This document shows, one piece after another, positions 13,950 through 21,082 of a stretch of 24,403 nucleotides of DNA (its first letter is position 1; each line of letters opens with the position of its first letter). Below the pieces are notes generated by a model, which was not told the DNA's origin, made no database searches, and worked only from the letters and a program-made list of their open reading frames with translations. The stretch is from a virus. The position numbers and the translations under genes were made by a program. Location of the stretch: IMG/VR virus record IMGVR_UViG_3300035698_004351, positions 1 to 24,403 of that record; one strand, given 5' to 3'.

Positions 13950-15479
13950 TTATATTTTCCCTTTTGCTGCTTTTAAAACTTCATTAACTGTATTTTTTAG
14001 CATATCCGGTAAAATCTTTTTAATCGCTACATTGATTTTATCGCCTACTTGTTTATCAATATCATCAACATCAATTTCTTTCTTCTCTGGTAGAACGTCA
14101 TCTGAGAAAGTAATGTATTTTTTATCATCCTCCCCCGGGCCAGGCCGTTCTTCCCTGCGCATTGTACCACCACATTCTTCACACTTTATATCCTTGCAAT
14201 GCTTTTCAGTTGTTGTTTTCCAGCCGCAATCAATACATTCACAATTATATTCTTCATCTGCTTTCTTGTCATCCGTACCCGGCAATAGAGGCTCCAGTTT
14301 CTCGGTTGCTTTGAGCAATTCACTTAACTCACCTATTGCCGTCTCTATTACAGTAACCGCGTTAGTCATTGCTTTACGTGTTTTTGCGGAGAGTGTCCGG
14401 CCTTCTTTTTCGTTTTGTATTTCAATTATTTGGTCAAGTAATTTTTGGTTTTCGAGAATACGCTCATTTGTTTTGTTGATCAATTCAGTTGATCTATCTA
14501 TGTTTGCATCATTTTTATAATCCTTTTTCGGTTTATATCCAGATTCAAGTTCAGTAGATTCTTTTGATAATTCAGCTTTGCTATCAGAATATGTATAATC
14601 ATATTGCCTGTATTTATCTTTTCCCTTATCTGATTCTGCAATAATTACATGACCATTCGGATATTTCATTGGGTATATATCGGCAACCCATTTCGTCCAC
14701 ATATCAGTTTTAGGATTCAATATTGATTGAATTGCGCTGTTGATATCCCATATTGACGGGTTGCCTTTGAGATCGACACTCTTTTCTTCAACAACAGGTT
14801 CTTTAATTTCCCCTAATTTCTCAGTCAGTATTTTCATATCATCCTCAATAACGATATATTCGGGTGCGTCCTCAACTTTCAACAATGCCTTATTAATTGC
14901 GATTGCTATTGCATCGGGATTGCTCGGAACAGGCACATCGGAATATTCGAGTAGAATCCATTTTGTATAAATCCTGCGTACTCCGGCTTTTTCTTCTTTC
15001 GAACCCTTATCGGGCGTTACCCATTCAACAGGAATAAATCCAATAGACTGCGCAAGCGGGTTTCCCTCTTTACGGTAATTGAATATCTTTATTCCTTCTT
15101 CCGTGTTGGCATAGATAGTTTTTGCCACAAGCCCTTTTTTATCCGCTTTAATCCATTCGTTTCTCCCAATCGGGAGGCTATGATGGTCGTGACCGAACAG
15201 GACAACTGGAGTTTTTTCGTACTGATCAAGAATAGCCCCCTCCGGGAGAACGATTTCATTATCGCGGTCTTTTGTGGATGTCGTTATTGTTGTAATGATT
15301 GCCATTTCATCACCATCGAATTTCATATCTGAGGCATTAAGCCCTTTTAATAAAACTTCCTGCTCTGCTTCGCCAACACCATATTCATCTTTAAGAACTA
15401 ATATTACTTCATCTTTTACCGGTAAATCTTTAAGTTTTATTCGTTGTGTAATCAGTTCAATACCGTTTAATTCAGGCAT
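13950..15479 (-). CDS. Prohead protease with long C-terminal extension carrying a Cys-rich finger
   Basis: 509 residues, far longer than the usual 180-250 for HK97-type prohead proteases. Residues ~55-195 look like the S78-type fold: VVLFGHDHHSLPIG (catalytic His candidate at 97, with 99 or 100 as alternatives), NPLAQSIGF (catalytic Ser 145) and the typical EYSDVPVPSNPDA after it. Residues 240-315 form a second region (WDINSAIQSIL, WVADIYPMKYPNGHVII) like domains seen in phage core proteins. About 325-395 is predicted coiled coil, and residues 413-436 hold a C-x-C-x2-C / C-x4-C-x2-C cluster ending GGTMRREERPGPG, a zinc-finger-like motif widespread in phage proteins. I infer a protease-scaffold fusion, as no separate scaffold gene lies before the capsid gene. 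AGGGAG precedes the start. Confidence 0.8.
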   Translation of the reverse strand: MPELNGIELITQRIKLKDLPVKDEVILVLKDEYGVGEAEQEVLLKGLNASDMKFDGDEMAIITTITTSTKDRDNEIVLPEGAILDQYEKTPVVLFGHDHHSLPIGRNEWIKADKKGLVAKTIYANTEEGIKIFNYRKEGNPLAQSIGFIPVEWVTPDKGSKEEKAGVRRIYTKWILLEYSDVPVPSNPDAIAIAINKALLKVEDAPEYIVIEDDMKILTEKLGEIKEPVVEEKSVDLKGNPSIWDINSAIQSILNPKTDMWTKWVADIYPMKYPNGHVIIAESDKGKDKYRQYDYTYSDSKAELSKESTELESGYKPKKDYKNDANIDRSTELINKTNERILENQKLLDQIIEIQNEKEGRTLSAKTRKAMTNAVTVIETAIGELSELLKATEKLEPLLPGTDDKKADEEYNCECIDCGWKTTTEKHCKDIKCEECGGTMRREERPGPGEDDKKYITFSDDVLPEKKEIDVDDIDKQVGDKINVAIKKILPDMLKNTVNEVLKAAKGKI

Positions 15480-15498
15480 ATTTAACTCCCTGTTTATA

Positions 15499-16374
15499 TT
15501 AAGGTTTTTCCGTCAACTGGTACATTGTGCAACGGCAATTTATCGAATCAGCACCATCACCGCTACTATCGCCAGGGTATTCTAAACCATTAGAAAATCT
15601 ATCACCAATCTTAACGGCTTCCGCTGCAATTGTCATTTGCTCGTGCGACTTCCGGATAGCGCTATCGAGACTGCCAACCCATTGATGACCCCAGACAACA
15701 TTTGATTGCCGCGAACCTTCAAGCGTTCCTTTATTAACTGCGCCAACTGTTTCAGTCTGCGCTATAATTACCGCTCTTGAGCGTGATGCCTGCGCAAATA
15801 TCGTTTCAACACGGGTTGCTATTTCATCAATACTTTCCTCAGCATCGATTCCGGCTGAGATCGAATTGGTTAATTTTTTCATTGTCGTTTTATTTACTTC
15901 TATCGAGCTGGCAAGAGTTTTTTCTTTTATGAATGCAACCGCTTCCACAGACCCGATATCGAAATCATCAATATCCTGTTTTGATATAAAGTCCTTTTTC
16001 GGTTTCACTAATTCCCGCGCGTCAATGATAGCTTGCGTTCCTCCGGTATTAAATCCGATAGTGATATGCTTTTTGTTTATCGCTTCGAGTTCTTTTACCC
16101 ATTTCTTTAATTCCGGTCTTGAGAACGTTCCCGGTAATTTAGCAAGCGCGGCCTTTTCCTGTTTCTTAAAGAATGGCCGGATATCAGCAGCATACTTTTC
16201 AACAATCGGATCGGAGTTATCAACAAATTTATTCCATATCCGAGTCCTAAGTTCCATCGGCATCTTTGTCATTATCGGATGACTGCACCGGTATGCCTCC
16301 GCAAACTTCTCATTCTCGGAAATCTTAATCGCGATACTTCGGGCAATTTTATTTGTCGGGCAACAGTTCATCAT
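15499..16374 (-). CDS. Head morphogenesis protein, Mu gpF-like
   Basis: 291 residues. The C-terminal third has the family's pattern: AQTETVGAVNKGT, then WVGSLDSAIRKSHEQM, a GDRFSNGLEYPGD segment and the closing INCRC motif (around residues 278-282). The Mu F / SPP1 gp7 family is a minor head component found inside the capsid, associated with portal and DNA ejection. The N-terminal half is helical. The start overlaps the stop of the portal gene as ATGA (16371-16374), so the two are translationally coupled; the first codons read MMNCC, an unusual Cys pair. Start choice rests on that overlap, since no independent ribosome site is obvious. Confidence 0.85.
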   Translation of the reverse strand: MMNCCPTNKIARSIAIKISENEKFAEAYRCSHPIMTKMPMELRTRIWNKFVDNSDPIVEKYAADIRPFFKKQEKAALAKLPGTFSRPELKKWVKELEAINKKHITIGFNTGGTQAIIDARELVKPKKDFISKQDIDDFDIGSVEAVAFIKEKTLASSIEVNKTTMKKLTNSISAGIDAEESIDEIATRVETIFAQASRSRAVIIAQTETVGAVNKGTLEGSRQSNVVWGHQWVGSLDSAIRKSHEQMTIAAEAVKIGDRFSNGLEYPGDSSGDGADSINCRCTMYQLTEKP

Positions 16375-17771
16375 GCCATTTCCTCAACAAGTTCATCAAA
16401 TATTCTGCTAACTGTTTCATTGATATCGATAATTTTATCGTCAACCGGTTCATCTTCATCCGGCGAAAGTTCAAGACCGACCTGACTTAACGGCATTATA
16501 CCACGAGCGATAAGAGGCTCATTACCACCCTCTGCCTCTTCCATGCCACGCTCCTTACGTACTTCATTCGGTGATTTAATACTACCCTTAACGAGTTCCG
16601 TATCTTCTTTAAGTGCAAATTCCTTATCCTCCGGCACAATATTATCAAATGCAAGGAATAGTTTCTCGTCAAATTCGGGGCCGATATACTCATTTAGTTT
16701 TGATTCAAACCGGATATGATTCGGACGTATCCCATATTTTGCAAGAACAAATTCTGCGGTATCGGCATTTGCACGGTTCGCGCTCGGATCGAATAAACTC
16801 ATAGGCACTACATAAGCGTCAAAGATTTCCTGTTGTGTCCATTTCCGGCCATTCAAAAATCCCAACTCCCGCGGTCCCCAATTAATCGGTTTAAATTCTA
16901 CTCCATGACTAAAGAACTGAGTTTTACCAACATTATTATTGCCAATCGTTGTTTGTTGTAATTCCGCCTTAATTCTCTCAAACGATTCTTCATCAACATC
17001 TGTTGACGGTGAGGAGTAATAACCCTCCATCCGGGCGTTATTCGAGAACATTGAGTTTTCATAAACATTCATATTTTCGTTTATGTTATACGATTCCGCA
17101 ACAGCCTGAAGCGGAGATGCACCGTAATACAAATCTTTCGGGTTCGGATATTTAAAATGGATAATATTTTCTACAGGGAATACAATCTTTTTTGAACCGT
17201 ATTGATATTCATAGCCTGAGATAAATTCAACCGGATCACGAATAATAGATATCCTGTCAGGAGGTATTACCCATATTTGCTCAACTAAACCAAGCCCGTC
17301 TTTCACAAGATACCAATATGCATCGCCCGTTAATTCCTGATGCAAGGATGATATTTCAAGCAGATCGACTCTATTCATGTGAGGATTTACGTTATTAAGC
17401 GTTGTGATAAACCGGTGATCAACAACTTCCTCGATCTCAGCGGCTTTCATTACTGCCGGATTATTTGCGATATGTGATTGTGATAACAGTTCTTTCTTTT
17501 TTATCTTAGAGATCGGGCGGGATATTCCTTTTGCGGTTGTTTTTCCTTCGGGTAATGCTACATACATTCGAAGCGGTGTTGATGCGAACGTTGATGCCTT
17601 GATAGATGAGCAGACATACACCCAGCTTTTGTATGCCTCGAGTAATGCGGTTTTATCTTTTGTATCAGCGATGGCTTTATTTTCATTAAAACCATAACTA
17701 AGATTCGGAGTAAGGTTATTATTTAGTTTCTTTGCTTTTGAGATATTGAGGTTATATCCGAATAAATTCAA
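16371..17771 (-). CDS. Portal protein, HK97/SPP1 family
   Basis: 466 residues from TTG 17771, chosen because GGAG precedes it by 8 nt and the product then begins MNLFGYNLN, a usual portal N-terminus; a TTG at 17801 lies inside the upstream terminator hairpin. Family signs: a segment AYKSWVYVCSSIKAST, ELTGDAYWYLVKDG, WVIPPDRISII, ENIIHFKYPNP, YYGASPLQAVAE, and the stem region IFDAYVVPMSLFD. The tail is acidic. Portals form the dodecameric ring at one capsid vertex through which terminase drives DNA. Its own promoter (17854-17881) and a terminator (17786-17829) lie directly upstream, implying regulated read-through. Head morphogenesis gene follows in ATGA overlap. Confidence 0.9.
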   Translation of the reverse strand: MNLFGYNLNISKAKKLNNNLTPNLSYGFNENKAIADTKDKTALLEAYKSWVYVCSSIKASTFASTPLRMYVALPEGKTTAKGISRPISKIKKKELLSQSHIANNPAVMKAAEIEEVVDHRFITTLNNVNPHMNRVDLLEISSLHQELTGDAYWYLVKDGLGLVEQIWVIPPDRISIIRDPVEFISGYEYQYGSKKIVFPVENIIHFKYPNPKDLYYGASPLQAVAESYNINENMNVYENSMFSNNARMEGYYSSPSTDVDEESFERIKAELQQTTIGNNNVGKTQFFSHGVEFKPINWGPRELGFLNGRKWTQQEIFDAYVVPMSLFDPSANRANADTAEFVLAKYGIRPNHIRFESKLNEYIGPEFDEKLFLAFDNIVPEDKEFALKEDTELVKGSIKSPNEVRKERGMEEAEGGNEPLIARGIMPLSQVGLELSPDEDEPVDDKIIDINETVSRIFDELVEEMA

Positions 17772-17785
17772 TTTATTTTCTCCAC

Positions 17786-17829
17786 AAAAAAAAGAGCACA
17801 ATCACCCATGCTTCGGCAATTATGCCCTC
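17786..17829 (-). terminator. Intrinsic terminator in the portal leader
   Basis: Minus-strand RNA: GAG, two unpaired G, then CAUAAUUGCC (17824-17815) pairs with GGUGAUUGUG (17806-17797) and CUC closes the base; three pairs are G-U, so the stem is good only on this strand. An uninterrupted U8 (17793-17786) follows at once. The ribosome site GGAG of the portal gene starts just 3 nt after the U-run. The promoter at 17854-17881 would start RNA ~18 nt before the stem, so transcripts either end here (about 60 nt) or read into the portal gene. Confidence 0.7.
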
Positions 17830-17853
17830 CAGTTTTTTTGTTACTTACTATTT

Positions 17854-17881
17854 ATAATAACATATTAATTTTAAAAGTCAA
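17854..17881 (-). promoter_or_regulatory. Promoter before the portal gene
   Basis: On the minus strand TTGACT (17881-17876), a 16-nt spacer, and TATTAT (17859-17854) preceded by TGT as an extended -10. Predicted start near 17847. The stretch from AAAGG before the -35 through the -10 (33 nt) matches the promoter upstream of the HNH gene at 29 positions, far more than the boxes alone require. Confidence 0.65.
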
Positions 17882-17903
17882 CCTTTTTTATTAAATGTCT
17901 CCT

Positions 17904-17994
17904 TTATTTGCCAAATGGGTAATACTCCTCTTGTTGATAGTTTTCAGGATTACTTACTAATTCAGCAAGCTCTTTAGTTGTCTGGGATATTCAT
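17904..17994 (-). pseudogene. Small gene with broken reading frame, about 29 residues
   Basis: ATG 17994 overlaps the stop of the preceding gene as ATGA but gives only MNIPDN before a stop. One frame over, the sequence TTKELAELVSNPENY to QQEEYYPFGK is clearly protein-like and ends at TAA 17904. Removing one C from the CCC at 17984-17986 would restore a 29-residue protein starting at the ATGA overlap. Alternatively the segment is simply in frame behind the TGA of the 124-residue gene and would need stop read-through. The TT-x-EL segment resembles the 22-residue ORF at 24215. A single-base sequence error, decay or recoding are all possible. Confidence 0.45.
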
Positions 17995-18365
17995 TTAATT
18001 AGTTTATTCCGATCCGCCAAACAGACTGAACTTTTACATTGAGTATCGAATCTTTCACACCAAAAGATTTTACCGCGCTCGGTGCGCAATCCGTTCTTTC
18101 TGCAATCTACAGCTTGCCGTCCATAATTCCGGCTTACCGGATATTTAATTTTATTTACTTCGGGTTTTATAGGTGCCCAATGAATACACCCAAATTCTTC
18201 ACCAATTGTAAAAGATATTCCATAATTATCATTATTTGGTAAGCAATATAAATAATCAGGTTTTTCTTCATTACCACTTGGAAAGCTGCAATCTATTTTA
18301 TTATTATTACATTCTCCATAACAAGCATCACTTCTTTCCCAATGTGCGCAGTTTTTACATAACAT
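17991..18365 (-). CDS. Cys-rich small phage protein, 124 residues
   Basis: N-terminal Cys pairs: C3-x2-C6 followed by HW, then C15-x3-C19 and C26, and later FGCIHWAP near residue 60. This arrangement (CxxCxHW at the start and a GCxHW at the end of the unit) is common in short zinc-binding phage proteins of unknown function. The second half (about 68-124) adds three or four more Cys around WCERFDTQCKSSVC. GGAG lies 8 nt before ATG 18365. It sits in the small-gene interlude between terminase and portal, with overlapping neighbours on one side. A metal-binding or host-takeover role is inferred from Cys content only. Confidence 0.6.
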   Translation of the reverse strand: MLCKNCAHWERSDACYGECNNNKIDCSFPSGNEEKPDYLYCLPNNDNYGISFTIGEEFGCIHWAPIKPEVNKIKYPVSRNYGRQAVDCRKNGLRTERGKIFWCERFDTQCKSSVCLADRNKLIK

Positions 18366-18379
18366 TTTATTCTCCAGTA

Positions 18380-18583
18380 TTATCTTATATGTGGATCATC
18401 CCAACCAAAATTACGAGGGTCTGAAGCACGGCAAATATTTTCTTCATGTTGTTTTAAAAGAAAAATGATTTTTCCAGTTAGTCGGAATATTTCTAATATT
18501 GGCACATCATACATGGTCTCACTTAACCGTTTATAAATCTCACTATATTGTTTCTCAATATCTTGTAGCTGTTTGCTTATCAT
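18380..18583 (-). CDS. Small helical protein, 67 residues
   Basis: Start ATG 18583 overlaps the stop of the preceding broken gene as TAATG, a coupling arrangement, with a G7 run close upstream as a possible ribosome site. A longer reading from 18658 would run antiphase through that upstream gene and is rejected. The sequence is nearly all helix (ISKQLQDIEKQYSEIYKRL, then LEIFRLTGKIIFLLKQHEE) with a short C-terminal tail ending WDDPHIR. No family recognised. Amphipathic helices suggest a small oligomer. It ends 14 nt before the start of the Cys-rich 124-residue gene. Confidence 0.55.
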   Translation of the reverse strand: MISKQLQDIEKQYSEIYKRLSETMYDVPILEIFRLTGKIIFLLKQHEENICRASDPRNFGWDDPHIR

Positions 18584-18776
18584 TACGCCCCCCCACTTAA
18601 ATATTTCATGCTGCTTTCCTTCGTGATTTTCTCGGTATCCGATGAACAATACTTCCACAGTTCCGGCATCGTCTTGATTTGGTCGGATAATATTTCATTT
18701 CCGTTGCCGCGCCGGGTCTGATACGATCTCGCATTATTAATTGTGTGATGAACTTCCCTTGCGGTGTAAAAATCAT
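18583..18776 (-). pseudogene. Small gene with frame break at its third codon, about 64 residues
   Basis: ATG 18776 has AAGGAGG upstream and its own promoter, but in frame it gives a 56-residue Arg-rich ORF that looks unnatural. The -1 frame, entered within the T5 run of codons 2-3, reads FYTAREVHHTINNARSYQT on through SDQIKTMPELWKYCSSD to YLSGGA and ends at TAA 18583 in a TAATG overlap with the next gene. One extra T in the T5 would restore a 64-residue protein. The N-terminal FYTAREV resembles FYTTTEL of the 22-residue ORF at 24215. The break is either a real mutation, a sequencing error in a homopolymer, or an unusual recoding so close to the start that it seems unlikely. Confidence 0.55.
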
Positions 18777-18797
18777 GTTATGCCCTCCTTGCTATGT

Positions 18798-18825
18798 AGT
18801 ATAATACATAAAATCTATTTGTCAA
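18798..18825 (-). promoter_or_regulatory. Promoter with very short leader before the 18583-18776 gene
   Basis: TTGACA (18825-18820), 16-nt spacer, TATACT (18803-18798) on the minus strand. The predicted start near 18791 is directly at the AAGGAGG (18790-18784), so the 5' leader would be about 15 nt. It lies just after the stop of the 18833-19068 gene, so it would drive the small-gene block toward the portal. Confidence 0.6.
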
Positions 18826-18832
18826 ATGTTAT

Positions 18833-19068
18833 TTAAAGTTTTTTTATAGTTTGAGATTTATAATCTGGCTTTCTACCTTCTTCAACTGGGATATATGATG
18901 CTGATATTGATATTGTTTCAGTATTAGAAACTTCTACAAAACATTGCCCATGACAACACTGGCAAGTATCCCATCTTTCCGCCACTGTATCTGCTGGTTG
19001 AACATTATTAACTGCACCCTTACCGTTGCACCCTTACCGTTGCATACTGGACATTTTTCTGCGTGCAT
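18833..19068 (-). pseudogene. Zinc-ribbon gene interrupted by a 14-bp tandem duplication
   Basis: ATG 19068 (GGAGGG upstream, one nt after the terL stop region) begins MHAEKCPVCNGKGA, a DnaJ-type CxxCxGxG zinc motif. A 14-bp exact tandem duplication (19014-19041) then shifts the frame and the ORF ends after 44 residues. If one copy is removed, the reading continues as VNNVQPADTVAERWDTCQC, then CHGQCFVEVSN and a hydrophilic tail to TAA 18833, a 73-residue protein with a second CxxCxG-like cluster. The intact version would be a small zinc ribbon, perhaps acting with a terminase or host factor. The perfect repeat suggests a recent event or an assembly artefact. Confidence 0.7.
19014..19044. repeat. 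Perfect 14-bp tandem duplication
   Basis: GCACCCTTACCGTT occurs twice in direct succession (19014-19027 and 19028-19041), followed by a further GCA, giving 2.2 units. Because 14 is not a multiple of three, copy number decides whether the surrounding zinc-ribbon frame is open. Confidence 0.95.
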
Positions 19069-19079
19069 AATACCCTCCG

Positions 19080-20684
19080 TTAAATAAAAGTTCCCTGTGC
19101 CTGTTTCGGTTTCTCTTCCGGCTTCTTATTCAAATCAATTGTCATTGCACGTACACCCGGTTTCATAATCATTTCCGCTAATCCGGTAAGCGCGTCCGGT
19201 GCATCTAAATATTCATTCTTGCCGTCTTTCTGAAAATCATGAATCTGCTTATGAAACAACGGCCACATCTTATCCCAACCCTCCGGGAATTTAATATGCT
19301 TCATAATAAAACTGCTTGCAACAAGAATCCTTGCAATTTTGTTTTCCGACTGGTGAAACCAGTTAAATGGAACACGTGTCCAATCCCGATCTTCATCTGT
19401 AAAATCATCTTCCTTATCTTTTACCCTGACATCTTCCTCTTTGAGATGTTCCTTTATTTCCTTTTCAACAGCCCGTTGCCATCCGCGACCGCCGTTATTA
19501 CTTTCAACCTTTGCCAATCCAACCCTGTTACGGTTTAAGAAACGTGCTGCCTCCGGTTCTGTGATTTCCATGCCATCCTTTGTTATATAGACATCGACAA
19601 CATACCCTTCGCCCTCATGGAAAATAGCCACAATCGAGCAAAGATAACAATTACCCTCATCGGCAGTATCGGTATATGAAATGATTCGAAGCGGGGCAGG
19701 CGGCAGTTCATCCGGTTTATAGGTTATCAGGTTTTTATAAAGCGTTCCCTTAATATCAATAGGCTCTAAATCATAGTTTGCCTCGAATATCTCCGGTATC
19801 ATTTCTTCTTTTAGCTCGTCATATTCCTCTTTCGATAGAATTTCAGCGCATAGCATCTCATCTGTTTCTTTATTGTACGCTGGCATACTCAGTATATACC
19901 ACATATTCGCCCTGGGGCTGTTTTTAATGCGCCCTATCGGATCTTTTTTCGCCCAGGGAGTACCCATCATGATTTCAAGTTTGCGGCCTTCTTTCCGCGA
20001 TAGCAACGTTCCAGTGCGCTGTTTCCATATCCCATCGAGAGCTACGTCATTAAATGCAATTTTCTCATTTTTAATTAAATCATCTTCTATTAATATTGTC
20101 GCTGGGCTTCCAGTCAATCCCCCGTCAATACCCGCACCCTTGTATGAAAAGAATTCCCCCTCCATAGCCCACTCCATAAATGAAGCATGACCTCTTTTAA
20201 TGTGTGATCCCGGAAATATATCTGTGTAAACGATGTCTTGTGGAAGTGTGCGCGTCTGATCGATTCCGTCTCTTGTATATCGGGAAAACTCAGATGCCGG
20301 TTTATCGCCGTATGAGACTGAAAGGATTCTATTTGTGGTATCGTTACCAAGCGCCCACTGAGAGAAAAGCACCATTGTGCGCGTTTTGCCATGCCGGGGA
20401 GGCATATTTATCATGAGACGCTTATATACAGTCCCATCGCTTTTAATTAAACGTCCCTCATAGAACGCCTGTAATGTATCACATAGTTTTTTTAAATGTG
20501 TTTTTAAATCGGTATAGAAATCAGGTTGCAGAGTCTGACAGAAATAATGGAAATTATTACGGCTTTTTCTTAGAGCCGTTTCCCTTTCGAGTGTTAGCTC
20601 CCTTTCCAGTGCCTTTCTTTCCTGAAGCTCCCGAAGCTGGTTTATTTCCGTTCTGTCGAGATCGGAGTTTTTTAAGTTCGGCAT
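19080..20684 (-). CDS. terL: Terminase large subunit
   Basis: 534 residues. ATPase: Walker A NMPPRHGKTRT at residues 93-103, Walker B ILIEDD at 197-202 with the catalytic Glu at 200, and MMGTPW (239-244) as the coupling-motif region. Nuclease: ISYTDTADEG with Asp at 338-340, KVESNNGGRGW with Glu 394, and YLDAPDALTG with Asp 494/497, the three acidic positions of the RNase H-like fold. It packages DNA into the prohead through the portal. ATG 20684 is supported by GAGGA 5-6 nt upstream although it lies 128 nt inside the small subunit gene. The N-terminal 40 residues are a charged helix translated entirely from the overlap. Followed by small accessory genes rather than directly by the portal. 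Confidence 0.95.
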   Translation of the reverse strand: MPNLKNSDLDRTEINQLRELQERKALERELTLERETALRKSRNNFHYFCQTLQPDFYTDLKTHLKKLCDTLQAFYEGRLIKSDGTVYKRLMINMPPRHGKTRTMVLFSQWALGNDTTNRILSVSYGDKPASEFSRYTRDGIDQTRTLPQDIVYTDIFPGSHIKRGHASFMEWAMEGEFFSYKGAGIDGGLTGSPATILIEDDLIKNEKIAFNDVALDGIWKQRTGTLLSRKEGRKLEIMMGTPWAKKDPIGRIKNSPRANMWYILSMPAYNKETDEMLCAEILSKEEYDELKEEMIPEIFEANYDLEPIDIKGTLYKNLITYKPDELPPAPLRIISYTDTADEGNCYLCSIVAIFHEGEGYVVDVYITKDGMEITEPEAARFLNRNRVGLAKVESNNGGRGWQRAVEKEIKEHLKEEDVRVKDKEDDFTDEDRDWTRVPFNWFHQSENKIARILVASSFIMKHIKFPEGWDKMWPLFHKQIHDFQKDGKNEYLDAPDALTGLAEMIMKPGVRAMTIDLNKKPEEKPKQAQGTFI

Positions 20685-21012
20685 TTATTTCCTCATCGCT
20701 CATGTGCTGTAAATTCAGATTACCATCAACAAGCGCGTTTAAATCAATATCCAAAGACTTGAGATCGGGCGCAAGTTTCTTCATTACGGCAACCATAATC
20801 TGAGGATTATTATACGCCATTGATACAAATGTGTCAGCAAGAGATACTAATTCATTATCTGGAAGTTCACCCTTTTCATTTAATTCACGGCGTTTTTCCT
20901 CAATACGGGCAACGGCTTCCGTGACTATTTGCGTCATAGGATTTAAGGGACGACCTGCAGGGTTGCCCGATATCCCTTTTTCAAAGCCGCCTTTGCCTGT
21001 TGGATTACCCAT
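20557..21012 (-). CDS. terS: Terminase small subunit-like DNA-binding protein
   Basis: 151 residues. It begins with a KGxSGNPAGRP-type motif (GFEKGISGNPAGRPLNP, residues 9-25), which is seen in many proteins encoded directly before large terminase genes. A long central helix pair (VTEAVARIEEKRRELNEKG, then SLADTFVSMAYNNPQIMVA) would form the oligomer, followed by HMSDEEINAELKKL and a very basic low-complexity C-terminus (GKKGTGKGANTRKGNGSKKKP split in the overlap). The last 42 codons overlap the large subunit gene in another frame. The start at 21012 has only a weak ribosome site (AGGT), so production may be kept low. Pac or cos recognition is inferred from position. Confidence 0.75.
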   Translation of the reverse strand: MGNPTGKGGFEKGISGNPAGRPLNPMTQIVTEAVARIEEKRRELNEKGELPDNELVSLADTFVSMAYNNPQIMVAVMKKLAPDLKSLDIDLNALVDGNLNLQHMSDEEINAELKKLRSRQNGNKPASGASGKKGTGKGANTRKGNGSKKKP

Positions 21013-21023
21013 CTTGTACCTAT

Positions 21024-21036
21024 CTTGATTATCAAG
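21024..21036. promoter_or_regulatory. Perfect 13-nt palindrome in the terS leader, operator candidate
   Basis: CTTGATTATCAAG: six-base arms CTTGAT/ATCAAG around one base, located about 10-20 nt downstream of the predicted terS transcription start. The position is where a repressor dimer could block transcription. No second copy was spotted nearby. Confidence 0.35.
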
Positions 21037-21051
21037 TTTATATTATATCTA

Positions 21052-21081
21052 TAAATAACGTCATAATCCCGATTTTGTCAA
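21052..21081 (-). promoter_or_regulatory. Candidate terS promoter
   Basis: TTGACA at 21081-21076, an 18-nt spacer and TATTTA at 21057-21052 on the minus strand; a good TATAAT lies further down at 21047-21042 but with no -35 at the right distance. The -35 overlaps the U-rich end of the terminator just upstream, so the previous unit stops where this one begins. Confidence 0.45.
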
Positions 21082-21082
21082 G

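Noticed and set aside
14032-14520. 162-codon plus-strand ORF
   Set aside because: Ser/Phe-rich shadow of the protease extension, which has the Cys cluster and a good start on the minus strand.
17772-17801. Portal start at TTG 17801
   Set aside because: It lies inside the terminator hairpin; TTG 17771 has GGAG at 8 nt and gives a typical portal N-terminus.
17991-17993. Genome-wide reassignment of TGA as a sense codon
   Set aside because: Several well-placed genes end at TGA in ATGA or TGA-T-ATG junctions (portal, tail terminator, connector), so TGA is a normal stop.
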